Source: Malania oleifera (Eukaryota; Streptophyta; Magnoliopsida; Santalales; Ximeniaceae). Taken from it: a stretch of DNA of 64,000 bases. The notes under the pieces are model-generated. The model saw nothing but the letters and a program-made list of their open reading frames with translations. It was not told the origin of the DNA and made no database searches. The DNA is taken from positions 1,267,501 to 1,331,500 of the forward strand of contig NC_080424.1 of the NCBI RefSeq assembly GCF_029873635.1, written 5' to 3'. A program made the translations under genes and the position numbers. How positions within the stretch are numbered: position 1 is the stretch's first letter; every line of letters starts with the position of its first letter. Shown here in pieces: positions 46,290-58,099 of the stretch.

Positions 46290-46677
46290 GTCCTAGTAGA
46301 AGTTGAAATCTCATCTCTGAGAGTTCTGAAAGAAGCAGAGTTGACTAAGGCAGAATGGGTACAATCCCGATATGACTAGTTAAACTTGATTGAGGAAAAA
46401 AGGATGGCCGCTATAGCCAATGGACAATTGTACCAAAGAAGGATGATAAGAGCATTCAACCGAAAAGCCCGACCCTAGCAGTTCCAAGAGGGGAACCTGA
46501 TACTAAATAAGATTTTACCGATTCATATGGACCATTGTGACAAGTGGACACCAAACTATGAAGGGCCTTACATGGTAAATAAGGCATTCTCAGGGGTGCC
46601 TTATTGTTGGCAGATATGGACGAAGCCAACCTTTTGCATCCTGTTGATTCTGATGCTGTAAAGAAGTATTATGCGTG
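46290..46677 (+). pseudogene. Tat/Ogre-like integrase C-terminus
   Basis: The frame reads VEVEISSLRVLKEAELTKAE, NLIEEKRMAAIANGQLYQRR, FNRKARP, KWTPNYEGPYMVNKAFSG and, after a frameshift, PVDSDAVKKYYA and a stop at 46676. This is the typical end of Tat-lineage integrase and continues the element whose RT is at 38560. The integrase zinc finger and catalytic core are missing between 40648 and 46290. Stops at 46378 and near 46478 are also present. Confidence 0.85.
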
Positions 46678-47984
46678 ATTGCTACATACATCTTCAAAAG
46701 AAATTAATGAAAGGATCATAGTGTTGTTTCCTGTGTTCTCTCTTTGCTCATGGCTTCGGTTGAATGACGGATGACCATCTTTAGACCACTAGTTTTCCTT
46801 TAAAGAACCCAATTTCTTTGAATCATTTGGTGAACCTTTTCGAACTTTAAAAATTAAACCGCTTTCTTCAAAAAGTCATTTCCAAAAATCAAACTAGGAC
46901 GGGGTTTTCAAGAGTTTGACAAATCATGTGAGACAACAATATGTTGACGAAGTGATGGCAAGCCATCTTTCCCGCCACCCTATATAAAAAATAAAAATAA
47001 AAATAAAAAAGACCAAAGAAACCCCTTGCAAGCCCCTTTGAGCCTAAAAAATTTCATTCTTGAATAACCCGTCAAATGATCACACCCCACACTAGGGCTT
47101 AAAAGAGAATTAGTCCCCAAATGGAGTTCAAGCTGAATTGAAGTTAAAGAATCCTTCATAAAAAGGAAAGAAAAAGAGGAAAATGCGAAAAAAGTAGAAA
47201 AAAAAAAAAAGAAATGAAAAGGGACATGCTTAAGATGTGATCTTTGACCAAGGATTACCTTTTTAAGAGCAGCAAAGTTTGAGCTATATTGTACCCTTTT
47301 CTTCTCTAACCAATACCCTATGCCTACATTACAGTCCAAACAAAATTTTTGACCAGATCGGCACACCTCGTTGTCTCATTTGATTTGTCAGACTTAATGA
47401 TTGAGTCTGAACTACGTAATGACTTGATTCTGAAAAGGTATGTAGGCAGCTTGTTCAAATAAACAAGTTTGGTCAAATTCTTGCAAAAAAGGAGCTCCTC
47501 ACCACCAACTGGGACAAAAGATATCATTTGGGGGTTAAAATGTTTGAGCCTTAGTTTCCATTTTCTTCTAAAAACCTAAATCCCTGAGCCTACGAATCAT
47601 CCCAAGTCTTAAAGACCATCTAGGGATTGAGACGTGAGCAAAGCACCAAATGAACCTTGAGCAAATAGTGGAATTAAAGGCACCATTCAACCTTACAGCA
47701 TCAAGAAGCGTCAGTCTCCTTCTAATTGAAACTGGGGCAATTGCTGCAAGAAAAAGAGAGTTAGTTTTCATAAATTAATGTCGGTACCATAAGGACAGGG
47801 AACGATGGTGTGAAATTTATCCTTTTCCTGAAATGAATTTTGAACATAGCAAAACAATTATTTTTCATAACTTGATATCTTGATTCAGTGCATTAATGAC
47901 ATAAATGCATAATCATTCTCATTATTAGGAGTCCCCTTTTTGTTGAAGTCAAAAGTTAGGAACCCAATACACTAGGAGAGTGTT

Positions 47985-48330
47985 CATGCACCGATGGAGA
48001 CTTGAAGCATGTCAAACATCAGTAATAAAAGAATACCGAGGTAGATTTTGAGCATCTTCTGGAAAGTACCGACAGCCAAACACTGGGGTAGATTTTCGAG
48101 TTCCTATTGGAAACTAAAAGATGGCCAAAATTAGTAGAAAGAAAAAACTGGGGCAGATTTTGAGCACTTGTTGAATCTAAAAATGGCCAGAATCAGGGGT
48201 AAGAAAACACTAGGACAAATTTCGAGACCCTTTCGGAATCTGAAACACAGCAAAGATCAATGACCGATGAATGAAACTGGGGCCGTCTTTGAGTTCCATT
48301 AGAGCGAAGTCAGATACCTTCATATCAAAC
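47985..48330 (+). repeat. Degenerate tandem units of about 62 bp
   Basis: ACTGGGGCAGATTTTGAG followed by a GGAATCT(A/G)AAA segment and a (T/A)GGCCA(A/G)AAT segment occurs about five times (48020, 48082, 48148, 48210, 48273). Confidence 0.7.
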
Positions 48331-48769
48331 TGGAACTTAAAAGTGTGGCCAAGATCTGGGATTGAGTTATGAACCGCAATCGCATTGGAAGAAGAAAGGT
48401 CATGCATCCTCATACATTTCACGCATCCTCATGTATTTCATGCATTTAAGGAAAGGCATTCATATTATAGTTAGCGACATACAAACATATCATGTAATAG
48501 GCATCATGTACGTATGACAACATGCCCCTACATTCAAGCATCACAATTTAGTAACATGCATACATATAGCCACAAAAAGCATTTCATCCATACTTATTTT
48601 GAGTAGGCTTTTGAATAATCCTTTGGTGTCCCTGACTGAACCATCCTTGTCTTGACAATACCTAAAACTGGGGCAACCGATCCTGAACACAAATTTACAT
48701 GCTTTGAGGCTGGGGCTACTGGCCCCCAGGAACCAATTGAGGCATTGGTTTTTGATCTTCAAATCGGGT

Positions 48770-49440
48770 AACCTAAAGTAGCTAGAAATCTCAGGATTTG
48801 GCTCCCAATTGATCATCCCCAGTGCAGTAACTCTGAGCCCTACGCTTGAGAACATTTTCCAAAAGATCTTGGGATTTCATTCCCAATTGATCATCCCTAA
48901 TGGAGTAACTCTGAGCCCTACGCTGGAGAACATTTTTCGAGAGATCTTGGGATTCCATTCTCGATTAATCATCCCCAATGGAGAAACTCTAAGCCTTACG
49001 TTGGAGAAAATTTTTCAAGAGATCTTGGGATTTTATTCCTGATTAATCATTCCTAGTGGTGAAATTCTGAGCCCCACATTTTAGGACATTTTTTAAGAGA
49101 TTTTGGGGTTCCATTCCTAATTGATCATCCCTAGCGGAGTAACTCTAAGCCCCACACTTGAGGACATTTTCCAAAAGAATCTCGGGATTTTGCACCCGAT
49201 TGATCATCCCTAGTGGAGCAAATTTTTAGGACTTAAAACCATGCACATGAGCTTATTTTCCAAAGAGTCTTGGGATCTTGCACCCGATTGATCATCCTTA
49301 GCGGGGCAATTTCGCAGGGACTTAGAGCCCTACATTTGAGGACATTTTCTAAAGGATCTCGAGATTTCGATTCTGGTTGATCATCCCCAGCGGGACAACT
49401 ATGGTTCAAACCTAAAAATACATCCTTTCCAAAGGACCTC
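48770..49440 (+). repeat. Tandem array, 78-90 bp unit, 8 copies
   Basis: GATCATCC recurs at about 48811, 48889, 48967, 49045, 49124, 49202, 49289 and 49379, together with GATCTTGGGATTTCATTCCC and GTAACTCTGAGCCC. It is the same unit as the array at 8390-8765, in inverse orientation. The frames reading PSAVTLSPTLENIF are shadows. Confidence 0.92.
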
Positions 49441-49494
49441 GGGGTAGCCTGTGCCTGAATGATCATTTATCACCCATGGCATGGCCCAAGATAC

Positions 49495-50165
49495 CCTCCC
49501 GAGGCGCATGCCTGGATTGAATATTCCGAGTCTCGTTACCCTTTTGTGATGCACAAGCCTGGATATGATATTCCGAGGCATGTCATCCTCCCCTAAGGCA
49601 TGCAAACCCGGATTGAATATTCTGAGGCCCGTTACCCTCTTCTGATGCATAAGCCCGGATTAAATATTCTGAGACACGTCATCCCCTCCTGAGGTGCACA
49701 AACCCGGATTGAATATTTCGAGGCCTGTTACCCTCTTGTGATGCACAAGCCTAGATTGAATATTCTGAGGCACATCATCCCCTCCTGAGGCGCCCAAGCT
49801 CGGATTAAATATTCCGAGACCCGTTACCTTCTTGTGATGCACAAGCCCGAAATTGAATATTCCGAGGCACGTCATCCTCCCCTGAGGCGTGCAAGCTTGG
49901 ATTGAATATTCCGAGGCCCGTTACCCTCTTGTGATGCACAAGCCCGAATTGAATATTCCGAGGCACGTCATCCCCTCCTGAGGCGCGCAAGCCCAAATTG
50001 AATATTCCGAGGCCCGTTACCCTCTTGTGATGCACAAGCTTGGATTGAATATTCTGAGGCACGTCATCCCTTCCTTCTTGAGGCATGTAAGCCCGAATTG
50101 AATATTTTGAGGCCTGTTGCCCTTTTGTGATGCATAAACCCGGATTGAATGTTCCGGGGCACAAA
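49495..50165 (+). repeat. Tandem array, about 56-bp unit arranged as dimers, 6 dimers
   Basis: Two alternating halves: CCCGTTACCCTCTTGTGATG and GCACGTCATCCCCTCCTGAG, each followed by CAAGCCCGGATTGAATATTC. The dimer is about 112-118 bp. The minus-strand frames reading HHKRVTGLGIFNPGL are shadows of this array. Confidence 0.92.
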
Positions 50166-50300
50166 AAAACAAAAAAAAAAACCCTGATGATCAATTTGTC
50201 TTGGCCTGGTAAAAATTGGTGTGTCTTATCTTTATAACCATGTTACTCTAAAATAACAGAGGAGCAATCTCCACTGCTATTCTTAAGCAACAGTTCCTAT

Positions 50301-50313
50301 AAAAAGGGGCAGT
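50301..50313 (+). other. Polypurine tract
   Basis: AAAAAGGGGCAGT directly before TGCAGACACC, the LTR start. Confidence 0.8.
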
Positions 50314-51400
50314 TGCAGACACCTTAATTTTTACCAGGCCTTTCTGGAAGGACCTGGTGTAATAAAGTTGACTTTAAGCCTAATTGAGTCCCGATTGTTC
50401 CAATTTTGAATCATTTTCATAACTGGAGAGAGATTTGCAAATTTGAGTTAAGTCTCAGTATCCTAAAAAAAGAGAAGTCGTTTTTACTGTGGTTTTAAAT
50501 TGAGCTTTTCATGAGATTTAACGCTAGGAATGTTCGTTCTAAAAAATTCATTCTAAAAAATCTTAATTTAAATCTGAATGCCGATCCTTGAATCGAATTT
50601 CAAAATTAGGCAATGTGTTGTTGAAAGTTGAGCTTTAAACGTTTAATCGACTTTTTCAAACTTTTAATAAGATTGTTAATCAAGTAAGTCCTTTAAAAAT
50701 CGGGGGTTCTGTTTAGATTTTAAATTCATGCTTTAGTCACCAGTTCCTTTCATGATAAAATTGGCCAACCTATTTGATCAAGATTGGTCCAAATTGGTCA
50801 ACACTGGGCAACCGCGCGTATGCACGCAAAGGATGTTAATCATACAGAAAGGTAAGTTACAAATAAACATGGGAAATAAAATGGGAAGATAATAAAGTGT
50901 ACAAATAATTGGTGCAGAACAAAATGCTCGGGGGTACATACATTAGCAGGTAAAAAAATATATATACAAAAAAAAGGCAGATGCTCAATCCTCTAATCCT
51001 GGGCAGCCACCTGGGGGTTCCCAAAAGCCCTCCACTCCGATGCCACCATTTGGAGTATCTACGCACAGAGGAAAGAAAAAGGGAGTTAGTTAGTCCTAAA
51101 AAAAGGAAAATCAAAAATCAAAATGCAGGCAGCAGATACCTTACCCGCCATCTTTGTGCTGCCACCTAGAACCATTCAAAAGGTCCGCAAACCCTAGACA
51201 GACAACTGGATTTTCACCTGCGCAAAAAAGGGAGGGTTGACACAGTTAGTTAGCAGCTGAAATCCAAAAATAAAATAAAATGAAAAAAATAAAAGCACAT
51301 GGAGAGAATATGATTATTCCTTGACAGTTTGTTGGTGGGGAATTTCGTTGGGGGAAGGCCACGCTGAGGACTTTGCCGCCAAAAGGATCACCCCACCTCC

Positions 51401-51410
51401 CTATAAATAG
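51401..51410 (+). promoter_or_regulatory. Probable Tat LTR TATA box
   Basis: CTATAAATAG in a GC-richer context (CCACCTCC before, GGAGGTTCGCGG after), followed by a purine-rich stretch. Position inside the LTR fits the U3/R border. The frame at 51483-51713 downstream is not a recognised gene. Confidence 0.6.
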
Positions 51411-52919
51411 GGAGGTTCGCGGCACTGTAGAAGGGGGAGAGAAATAGGGAGCGTAGATAAATGTTGGGGAAATAGAGGGAAAATGAGAGAAAGAGCTCAG
51501 AAAAACTCTGCTAAATTTAGGGAGCAACGCCCCCAGAGAGATGCCCTGCCAGAATTAGGAGAGAAAGAAATTAGAAAGAGAGGAGAGGTTCTACTAGTTT
51601 GGAAATTAAAGTTGGGGGAGTTCAAAGAGGAAGAAGCCAGAAAGAAAAAGCTCCGTAAATTTAGAACCCAAAAGCAGCAATCCAACTTCAGAATGTTGAA
51701 CAACTTTCAATAGCAGAGTAAGGAGCTCTCCACATCAATATTCGTGCACAGACAGACTTAGGAGCTTAGGACAAGAAGACCGGAGGAGGAAAGTAAAGAG
51801 GGTAAATGCCTAAAACTCAATTCTCAAAGATATTCAATCTATATGTGTGCAAGTAGGAATGCAGTTGTTTTCCATCCTCAGAGGTTTCTGAACCTGAGTT
51901 TCCTCATACCCGAGCATGAGTTCGGATCATCGTCTCGGGTCTTCAGATTGTCTAGCTCGAACCTGAGTTGGAAGTTGGGTTTAATCTAGCCCTAAGAAAT
52001 GAACCTAAAGCCCGTTAACCCAGTCTTTTGAACTAGGCCGTAAAATGTTTTGGCCCAGCCTGATATTTGTTGTGAGCCGACCTAGAATCTGTTTTAAAAA
52101 TCCAATTGGACCTTGCTTTTAGAAGCTTAGTGGGCTGACCCTGTTTCTAAAATCCCAGTTGGGTTGGCACAGTCTGAAAAATTAGAATTGGGCCTTCGTT
52201 GTAAAGTATCAAGCGGGCCAACCCTTTTTTTTTTTAAAAAAGGCCCATTTTTGAACTTAAACCTCCAAGCCCATTTTAGGAAGATCAACCTGAAGCCCAT
52301 TTTAAAACCCAACAGACCATGTTTACTAAATTGAACCCCCAAGCCCATTTTTAAACCAAACCAGCCCATACCCAATTTTAAAAATGACCCTGGCCCAACT
52401 AGTTTTCAAAATAAAATCGGCCCATTAAAACACTCTCAACCCAACTCAATTACAAGACACATGTCCAAGCCCGGTTTCAAAATGAGAACGGAAACTCAAA
52501 GCCCACTTAGCTTGACTCGGGCTTGACTGGGTAACACAACTTACCGAGTTGACTCGTGCGAGTCAACCCCTGGGCCCAACTCACTGGTTGGAGACGAGTC
52601 AACTTGTCTTCAACCAGAAACCATTGTCACCTCGTAAACCAGGAACCCTAACTTTGGTCTGGATGCTTAAACCATAACAAGAGCCAGCAATCACAACATT
52701 CAGACCATCGAGAAATCAGAACAACACAATCATCATCACATTTTTAAAAGCGTACAAGAAACTCCATCAAGAAAAAATGAAAGAGGGAGAAAAGAATGTT
52801 ACTCATCTATAGGTTGATGCTCTCTTGAGAGTGCCCTCAATTTTTGAGGCGAAGGAATCAGATCTGCTTTTGAGAGGGCCTGTGGAGAAGGATATTTCGG
52901 GGGCTGGTCTGAGCCATGA

Positions 52920-53150
52920 AAGGGCTTACTCACTTCGATGTGCTTTGCAATTTTGAGCTTACTGAAAATGCTCGAAAGGACCTTATAGCTCTGGATCATT
53001 TCATGCTCGATTTTGGCATCGAAGTTTCTCTGGTGCATCGGCATGATGCCTAGATGCGCCACTGACACTGAACCACACCCGAGCATGTCTCCTCCACTTT
53101 GGAGGGATCGAGGCGCATGGTGGAGTTGATCCACGCCAATTTTCTTCGCT
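52920..53150 (-). pseudogene. Captured host gene fragment: EB1 microtubule plus-end protein (CH domain)
   Basis: EB1 proteins bind growing microtubule ends through an N-terminal calponin-homology domain. On the minus strand from about 53130, one frame reads LAWINSTMRLDPSKVEETCS and GVVQCQ. After a frameshift near 53065 another reads GIMPMHQRNFDAKIEHEMIQ, SYKVLSSIFSKLKIAKHIEV and SK. Together they align with the CH domain of plant EB1 (family pattern LLAWIN..L.L...KVEE..SGAVQCQ, then PG.VPMHKVNFDAK, then NYKVLQDVFNKLKI.KHIEV). The homology stops after SK, and the longer open frame 53155-52799 continues into LTR sequence. It lies antisense to the LTR. It is dead through the frameshift and truncation at both ends. 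Confidence 0.85.
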
Positions 53151-53379
53151 ATCAAAGCTGATTAGAGTAGAGAAAATGCAAGAAACCCTAGGTTTTCTAT
53201 CACGGAGGAGGAAGGAAAGATAGGGGAGAAAAAGAACTGAGAGTGTTCGAGTAAGAATGGAAATGTTACAAGGAAAAAAAACGAGCTTAAGTACGATTCA
53301 TCTAAGAATCGCTTCAGATGGTCTAGATGAAACCACGTCGCGATAGATTGCCCACCTTTTGATCTGGATCTATTTGAAG

Positions 53380-54060
53380 GGCCACGATTTCACCACTGTT
53401 AACGTCTCAGACCTGTTCAACCATTGTCGTTCGATCCCTATAGAGCATCAACGACCTTGATTGTCCACATCAGGAGCATTAATTGCAGCACATTCTTCCG
53501 AACAACACGTGGTGGGCCAATCCCCACCGCCATCAATGCAGGGGGTACATTGTCTCTCAGTCGTTCGATCACCAAGGTGTCAAATGGTTTTGATTGACCG
53601 CATCAGAAATGTTAACCTTGGCCTGCCTCTCTGCACGACGTGTGGTATTGGCCATTAATGCTTGACAGTCCCTCTATATCGACCATTCGATCCACACTCC
53701 AAAGGATGGCCAAGATCACGGCTCGTCAAAGACCCATTGAAACACCCCTTCGGATCTCGACACGTGGTGCTTTTGATCACATCCCCAATCAATGCAGCAA
53801 GCTGCCACAGCTCAGGCCGTTGGATCCTCACTTCCTTCAATGGTCGCGATCCTCCATGTCAGAAGCCTCATAAACACCTGCACGCCTCCCTGTACGCATC
53901 ATGACACGTGGCACTCAATCGGGTCTCTTCATCGTCAATTGAACGGATCCTCCTCAGCCATCAGATTCGTTCCATCAGTGGGCGCTCCCGATCACGACAC
54001 ATCAGCCATCCATGCCCCCCTTACCTGCCTGCTCGCGTCATGCCACGAGGCAGTATGACC
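53380..54060 (+). repeat. Degenerate tandem units in Tat LTR
   Basis: Four or five loosely similar units of 120-180 bp, each with a CGTT(C/G)GATCC-like start and a CACG(T/A)GG(C/T) segment later. Similarity is low and units were judged by eye. Confidence 0.45.
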
Positions 54061-54289
54061 CTGACTAGGCCTTAAACCAGTTTTCCCTAGACTGGTCAAC
54101 GTTTGACGGGTCCTACCCCTTCCCCAAACAGGTTCCAAACTAGTTTATTCCACTTATTTAAAACAAATTCCATTTTACTACCTCAAAAATTCATAAAAAT
54201 TCTTAAAAAATTCCAAAAATCCGAAAAATAAAAAATGAAAAAAATCCCAATAAAAATGTATTTCTAAAATAATTCCACCACATATGTTC

Positions 54290-54990
54290 CCAATCATACA
54301 CTCTTATATACACCCACATCCACAAACATACATATGCATGCATTGACATACACATTCCTATACACCCACACACACATGCATGCACGCATTCATATACACT
54401 CACATGCACATGCATACACATGCATGCAACTTCACACATACGCACACCATGCATGCATGCTCCTTCTCATCCATACACACGTACACTCATGTGGTACATC
54501 ATTACTCGTGACCACACCCATGTATACATGCATGTAGTCGCACATACACACACATTCACATTCATGCACATGCATGCATGTACTCACACTCGAACACACA
54601 TGCACCTGCACACACATGTACATGCATGTAATGCACATTATCACATACTCATACACCTGCGTGCATGCAACCCACCTCATGCATCCTAATGTCACCCATG
54701 ACATCATCACGTAAGTCCTTGTCCATTCATGCATGCATGGCATGAGTATTCTAGTCCAGGCCTTACATCATGTCATTATTCATGCATGCATGCATGCATA
54801 CGCATGCCCATGCGTGCACCCATCCATCACACATTGTGCATACATGCATATGCATATTCATGCGTTGGTGTCATGGTTCATTCATGCATGCACGCACATT
54901 CATTCATGCACGCGCGTTCATGCGCGTGCTTTTCCATGCATACACATGGTCATGCATTCATGATCACACATGCATTATACATCATTCATG
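54290..54990. repeat. CATGCA/CACA-rich alternating purine-pyrimidine tract
   Basis: About 700 bp dominated by CATGCATGCA, CACACA and ATGCACAT words. All frames here (His/Cys/Met-rich on every strand) are shadows of base composition. Confidence 0.85.
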
Positions 54991-55908
54991 CACTCTAGCA
55001 AACACCTGAACACACTCAACCCACACGTAAGGCAACGTGTGTTGACTCATGGTCTCGACCAAGACCTTAAACTAGTTTTCCCCCGAACTAGTCAACGTTT
55101 GACTGATTCATCATTCCCGGAACCGGTTTTCTCCATTTCGCTTGTATATTATTATTTAAATATCCAAAAAATTCACAAAAAATCACAAAATTTTTAGAAA
55201 ATCCAAAAAATATTTTCATATTTTGATTTCCATGGTTTTTATTTGTACTATTTTTTGTAGTGACCGGAAGAATAATAGTATTTAAATAATAATGAGGGAG
55301 AGAAATGGAAACATAAACAAAAGGAGGCAGTAGGCTTCGTTTGTCGACGAGAAAATAATTTTCAGGCTTCGTCAATGAATACAGGGATTCGTCGACAAAG
55401 GTCTTTAGGACCTCGTCGACGAGAAAATACCGAGAGAAGGATTTGGGCTATTTTGAATTTTGTCGACGAAGGGTAAGGGTCATCGACGAATTTACTGAAG
55501 GACTCGTCGATGAGGTGACGTGTCTCATCGAAGAATCTAGCCTTATAAATAGTGCAAACTCGGATTTTTATTCAATTTCAATGCTTCTCTCTCTCTCCTC
55601 TCTCTCTCTTCTACGGTCTCTCTCCCTTCTCTCTTCGATTTTGGCCCCACCAGTCACCGGATCGACGATCTGAAGCCACCATGACGTTCCTGGCGAAGTT
55701 TTCTTCAAGTTTGCTGGGGTGGATCGTCGGTGGGATCGAGTTGGATTTCATCCCAAATTCAAGGTAAGGCCTTTTAGTCAATTTTTTGCCTTCTGACAGT
55801 TATAGGAAATGATGTAGGTGAAGAAATACTGATATTTTGTTCTGGAAAATGTTGTGTTTAGGGTGTTGTGGAGGAAGCCCTGCAGGTGTTAGGCCAGTAT
55901 ACCATAGG

Positions 55909-57572
55909 TGTAACGACCTGAATAAAAATGGGAATTAAATGATAAAAGGAAGGAAAATGGAAATCGAAAACAGAAGGAGGCAGTCGATTCGCATTCGTCA
56001 ACGACATTGGATTCTGGAAGGATTAGACGAGGGGAAAACAACAGGTTTTCATTGACGAATACAAGAAATTCGTCGACGAAGATTGAATTTCGTCGACGAA
56101 GAAATACCGAGAGGGGGTTTTGAACCGACTGAATTTCGTCGACGAGGACTGAATTTCGTTGACAAAATTAATGAGAATTCGTCGACGAAGGACGTGACTC
56201 GTCAACAAATTTTGTTCTATAAGTATGGAAAAATTCAATTTTTAACTTCTTTCATAAGCAAACTCTCTCCTCTCTCTCTCCCCTTCGGTTCTCTCTCTTT
56301 CTTTCATCGATTTCGGGCCAGATTTACGCTGGATCGATAATACGAAGTCACCACGACGCTCCTGGGGAAGTTCTCTCCAAATCTGCTGGAGCGGATCGTT
56401 GGTGAAAGCAAGTTGGAAATCATCCCTGAGTTGAGGTAAGGCTTTTTAAGCCAAATTTGATCTTATGATAGTTGTACGAAATGATGTATGCATGAAAATA
56501 CTGAAGTTTAATACTAGGAATTTTCAATTTCAGGGTATTGGTCAGGAAATCTTACGGGGGTTAGACTAGATTATTTCGGGGGCTTTCTCAGTAGTCAGGT
56601 AAGGGGATGAACTAAGCTAGTATTTTGTAAAAAATGTGTGTATATTATTATTGAATTTGATTTCAGGAAAATGAATATATATATATATATATTTATATAT
56701 GATTTATATTTTGGAAAATGCGGTTAAAATGATGGTATGTCAAATATGTGAAAAATCTGTTCAGTGTGGCATGAGTATAATATGTTGAAATACTATTTCT
56801 GGAAATGTGATTATGATATGAATTTTATGACGGAAAAACCAGCGTACGGGCCGAGATTTTTATGATAGGTTTGCTGGCGTATGGGCCGTGCTATGATGTG
56901 ATTTGCCAGCGTACGGGCTGTGCTATGATATGTTTGCCGGCGTATGGGCCGTGCTATGATGTGATTTGCCAGCGTATGGGATGTGCTATGATATGTTTGC
57001 CGACGTACGGGCCGTGCTATGATGTGATTTGCCAGCGTATGGGCTGAACTATGATAAAATGTATAATACTAGCGTACGGGCCGATGATTTTCATGATACA
57101 CGTATATATGCAAAATGATATGATTGATGTGAAAATAAATGATATGAGATATCTATGTATCATGGTTTTAGTATATGTTATATGATATCATAACCTGGTT
57201 GGCTTGGTCTAGGCTAGCACTTGCACGGTACTGCTGCTATGTGTCCATGGTCTTCGTGATCATGATATTTGTGTTAACGCTGCTGTACGGAGTGGTGTGA
57301 GATTGGATGGTCGATGTGGTTATTAAAGAAGTGTGCTGTGATCACCCCGGTGTATGGACCAGGTCTGGCAGACTCATCGGACTTACAGACTTTATGATTG
57401 CCTTGGCAGTGGTCGGCCAACCATTGTCAGGTCCCGCCTTCGGGCCACACAACCAAGTCATGTGGGGGTAATACATGACAACAGCCAGCTAACCTACCAG
57501 GAATGTTTTGTGATATTAGTATTGTATGAGATGAGATATGATTATAAAAATGCAGCATGTTCTACCATGTGT

Positions 57573-57607
<35 letters not shown>

Positions 57608-58099
57608 TTTCAAATTTGAAGGAACAGTACTGAATATGTATGTATGGTATATGTAGAACACAGAATACTCATGTTGCCCCACACTAGTATTAGTTTATTT
57701 CCCTTATTGAGAGATGTCTCACCCCTAAATCTTATTAACTTTTCAGGAGTCCCAGATAGAAGAGTCGGAAAAGCCCCGCTGACATAGTACTATTTATTTG
57801 CCCTTTTTGAAGGGTAAATGTTTGTAGGGACAGATAGATTTTGCGGGGAATGTCCCTAGATATGATTTTTGGGATGTATATACTGAGATACATAGATTGT
57901 AGTAACTCTGGTGTTGTAATGCATGTTATGATGAGATGTATATGATTATATGCTTTCTGCTGCTTAGGCTTCTGCTATATATTCTGTTATATCCCTGGTA
58001 CCCACGGGCCTAGGTGGATGGTGACTTGCTGAGCTGGAATGTATGACATTGATATTATTATTATAAAAAAAAATTGTGAAAAATGAGCAGGTTGTGACA
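55909..58099 (+). repeat. Solo LTR (2,191 bp) nested in the solo LTR, with 5-bp target duplication
   Basis: TGTAACGACC start, GGTTGTGACA end. Flanked by ATAGG at 55904-55908 and 58100-58104, a perfect target-site duplication. Removing it restores a continuous match to the LTR at 40649 (GTATACCATAGGGGCTTT against GTACAGTAGGGGCTTT). It has its own TCGTCGACGA cluster (55992-56215), TATA (56218-56226), CT-rich tract (56266-56305) and AT repeat (57577-57604). Confidence 0.93.
56840..57085 (+). repeat. Tandem array, about 32-bp unit, 8 copies, inside the solo LTR
   Basis: TTGCCAGCGTACGGGC and GTGCTATGATGTGA alternate with TTGCCGGCGTATGGGC and GTGCTATGATATG in a 63-bp dimer. The Cys/Tyr-rich frame at 56862-57047 is a shadow. 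Confidence 0.9.

Larger units (their letters stand above)
46678..50300 (+). mobile_element. 3' UTR of the Tat/Ogre-like element, tandem-repeat rich
   Basis: Non-coding region from the pol stop to the PPT, 3.6 kb, with three arrays (listed separately). 46678-47980 has no repeats or gene that I can recognise. 48180-48500 is the inverse counterpart of 9960-10410. Confidence 0.75.

Noticed and set aside
54203..55009. His/Cys/Met-rich frames that could look like metal-binding peptides
   Set aside because: They come from CATGCA and CACA repeats and occur in every frame.
56862..57047. Cys/Tyr-rich repetitive 61-residue frame
   Set aside because: Shadow of the 32-bp array inside a solo LTR.
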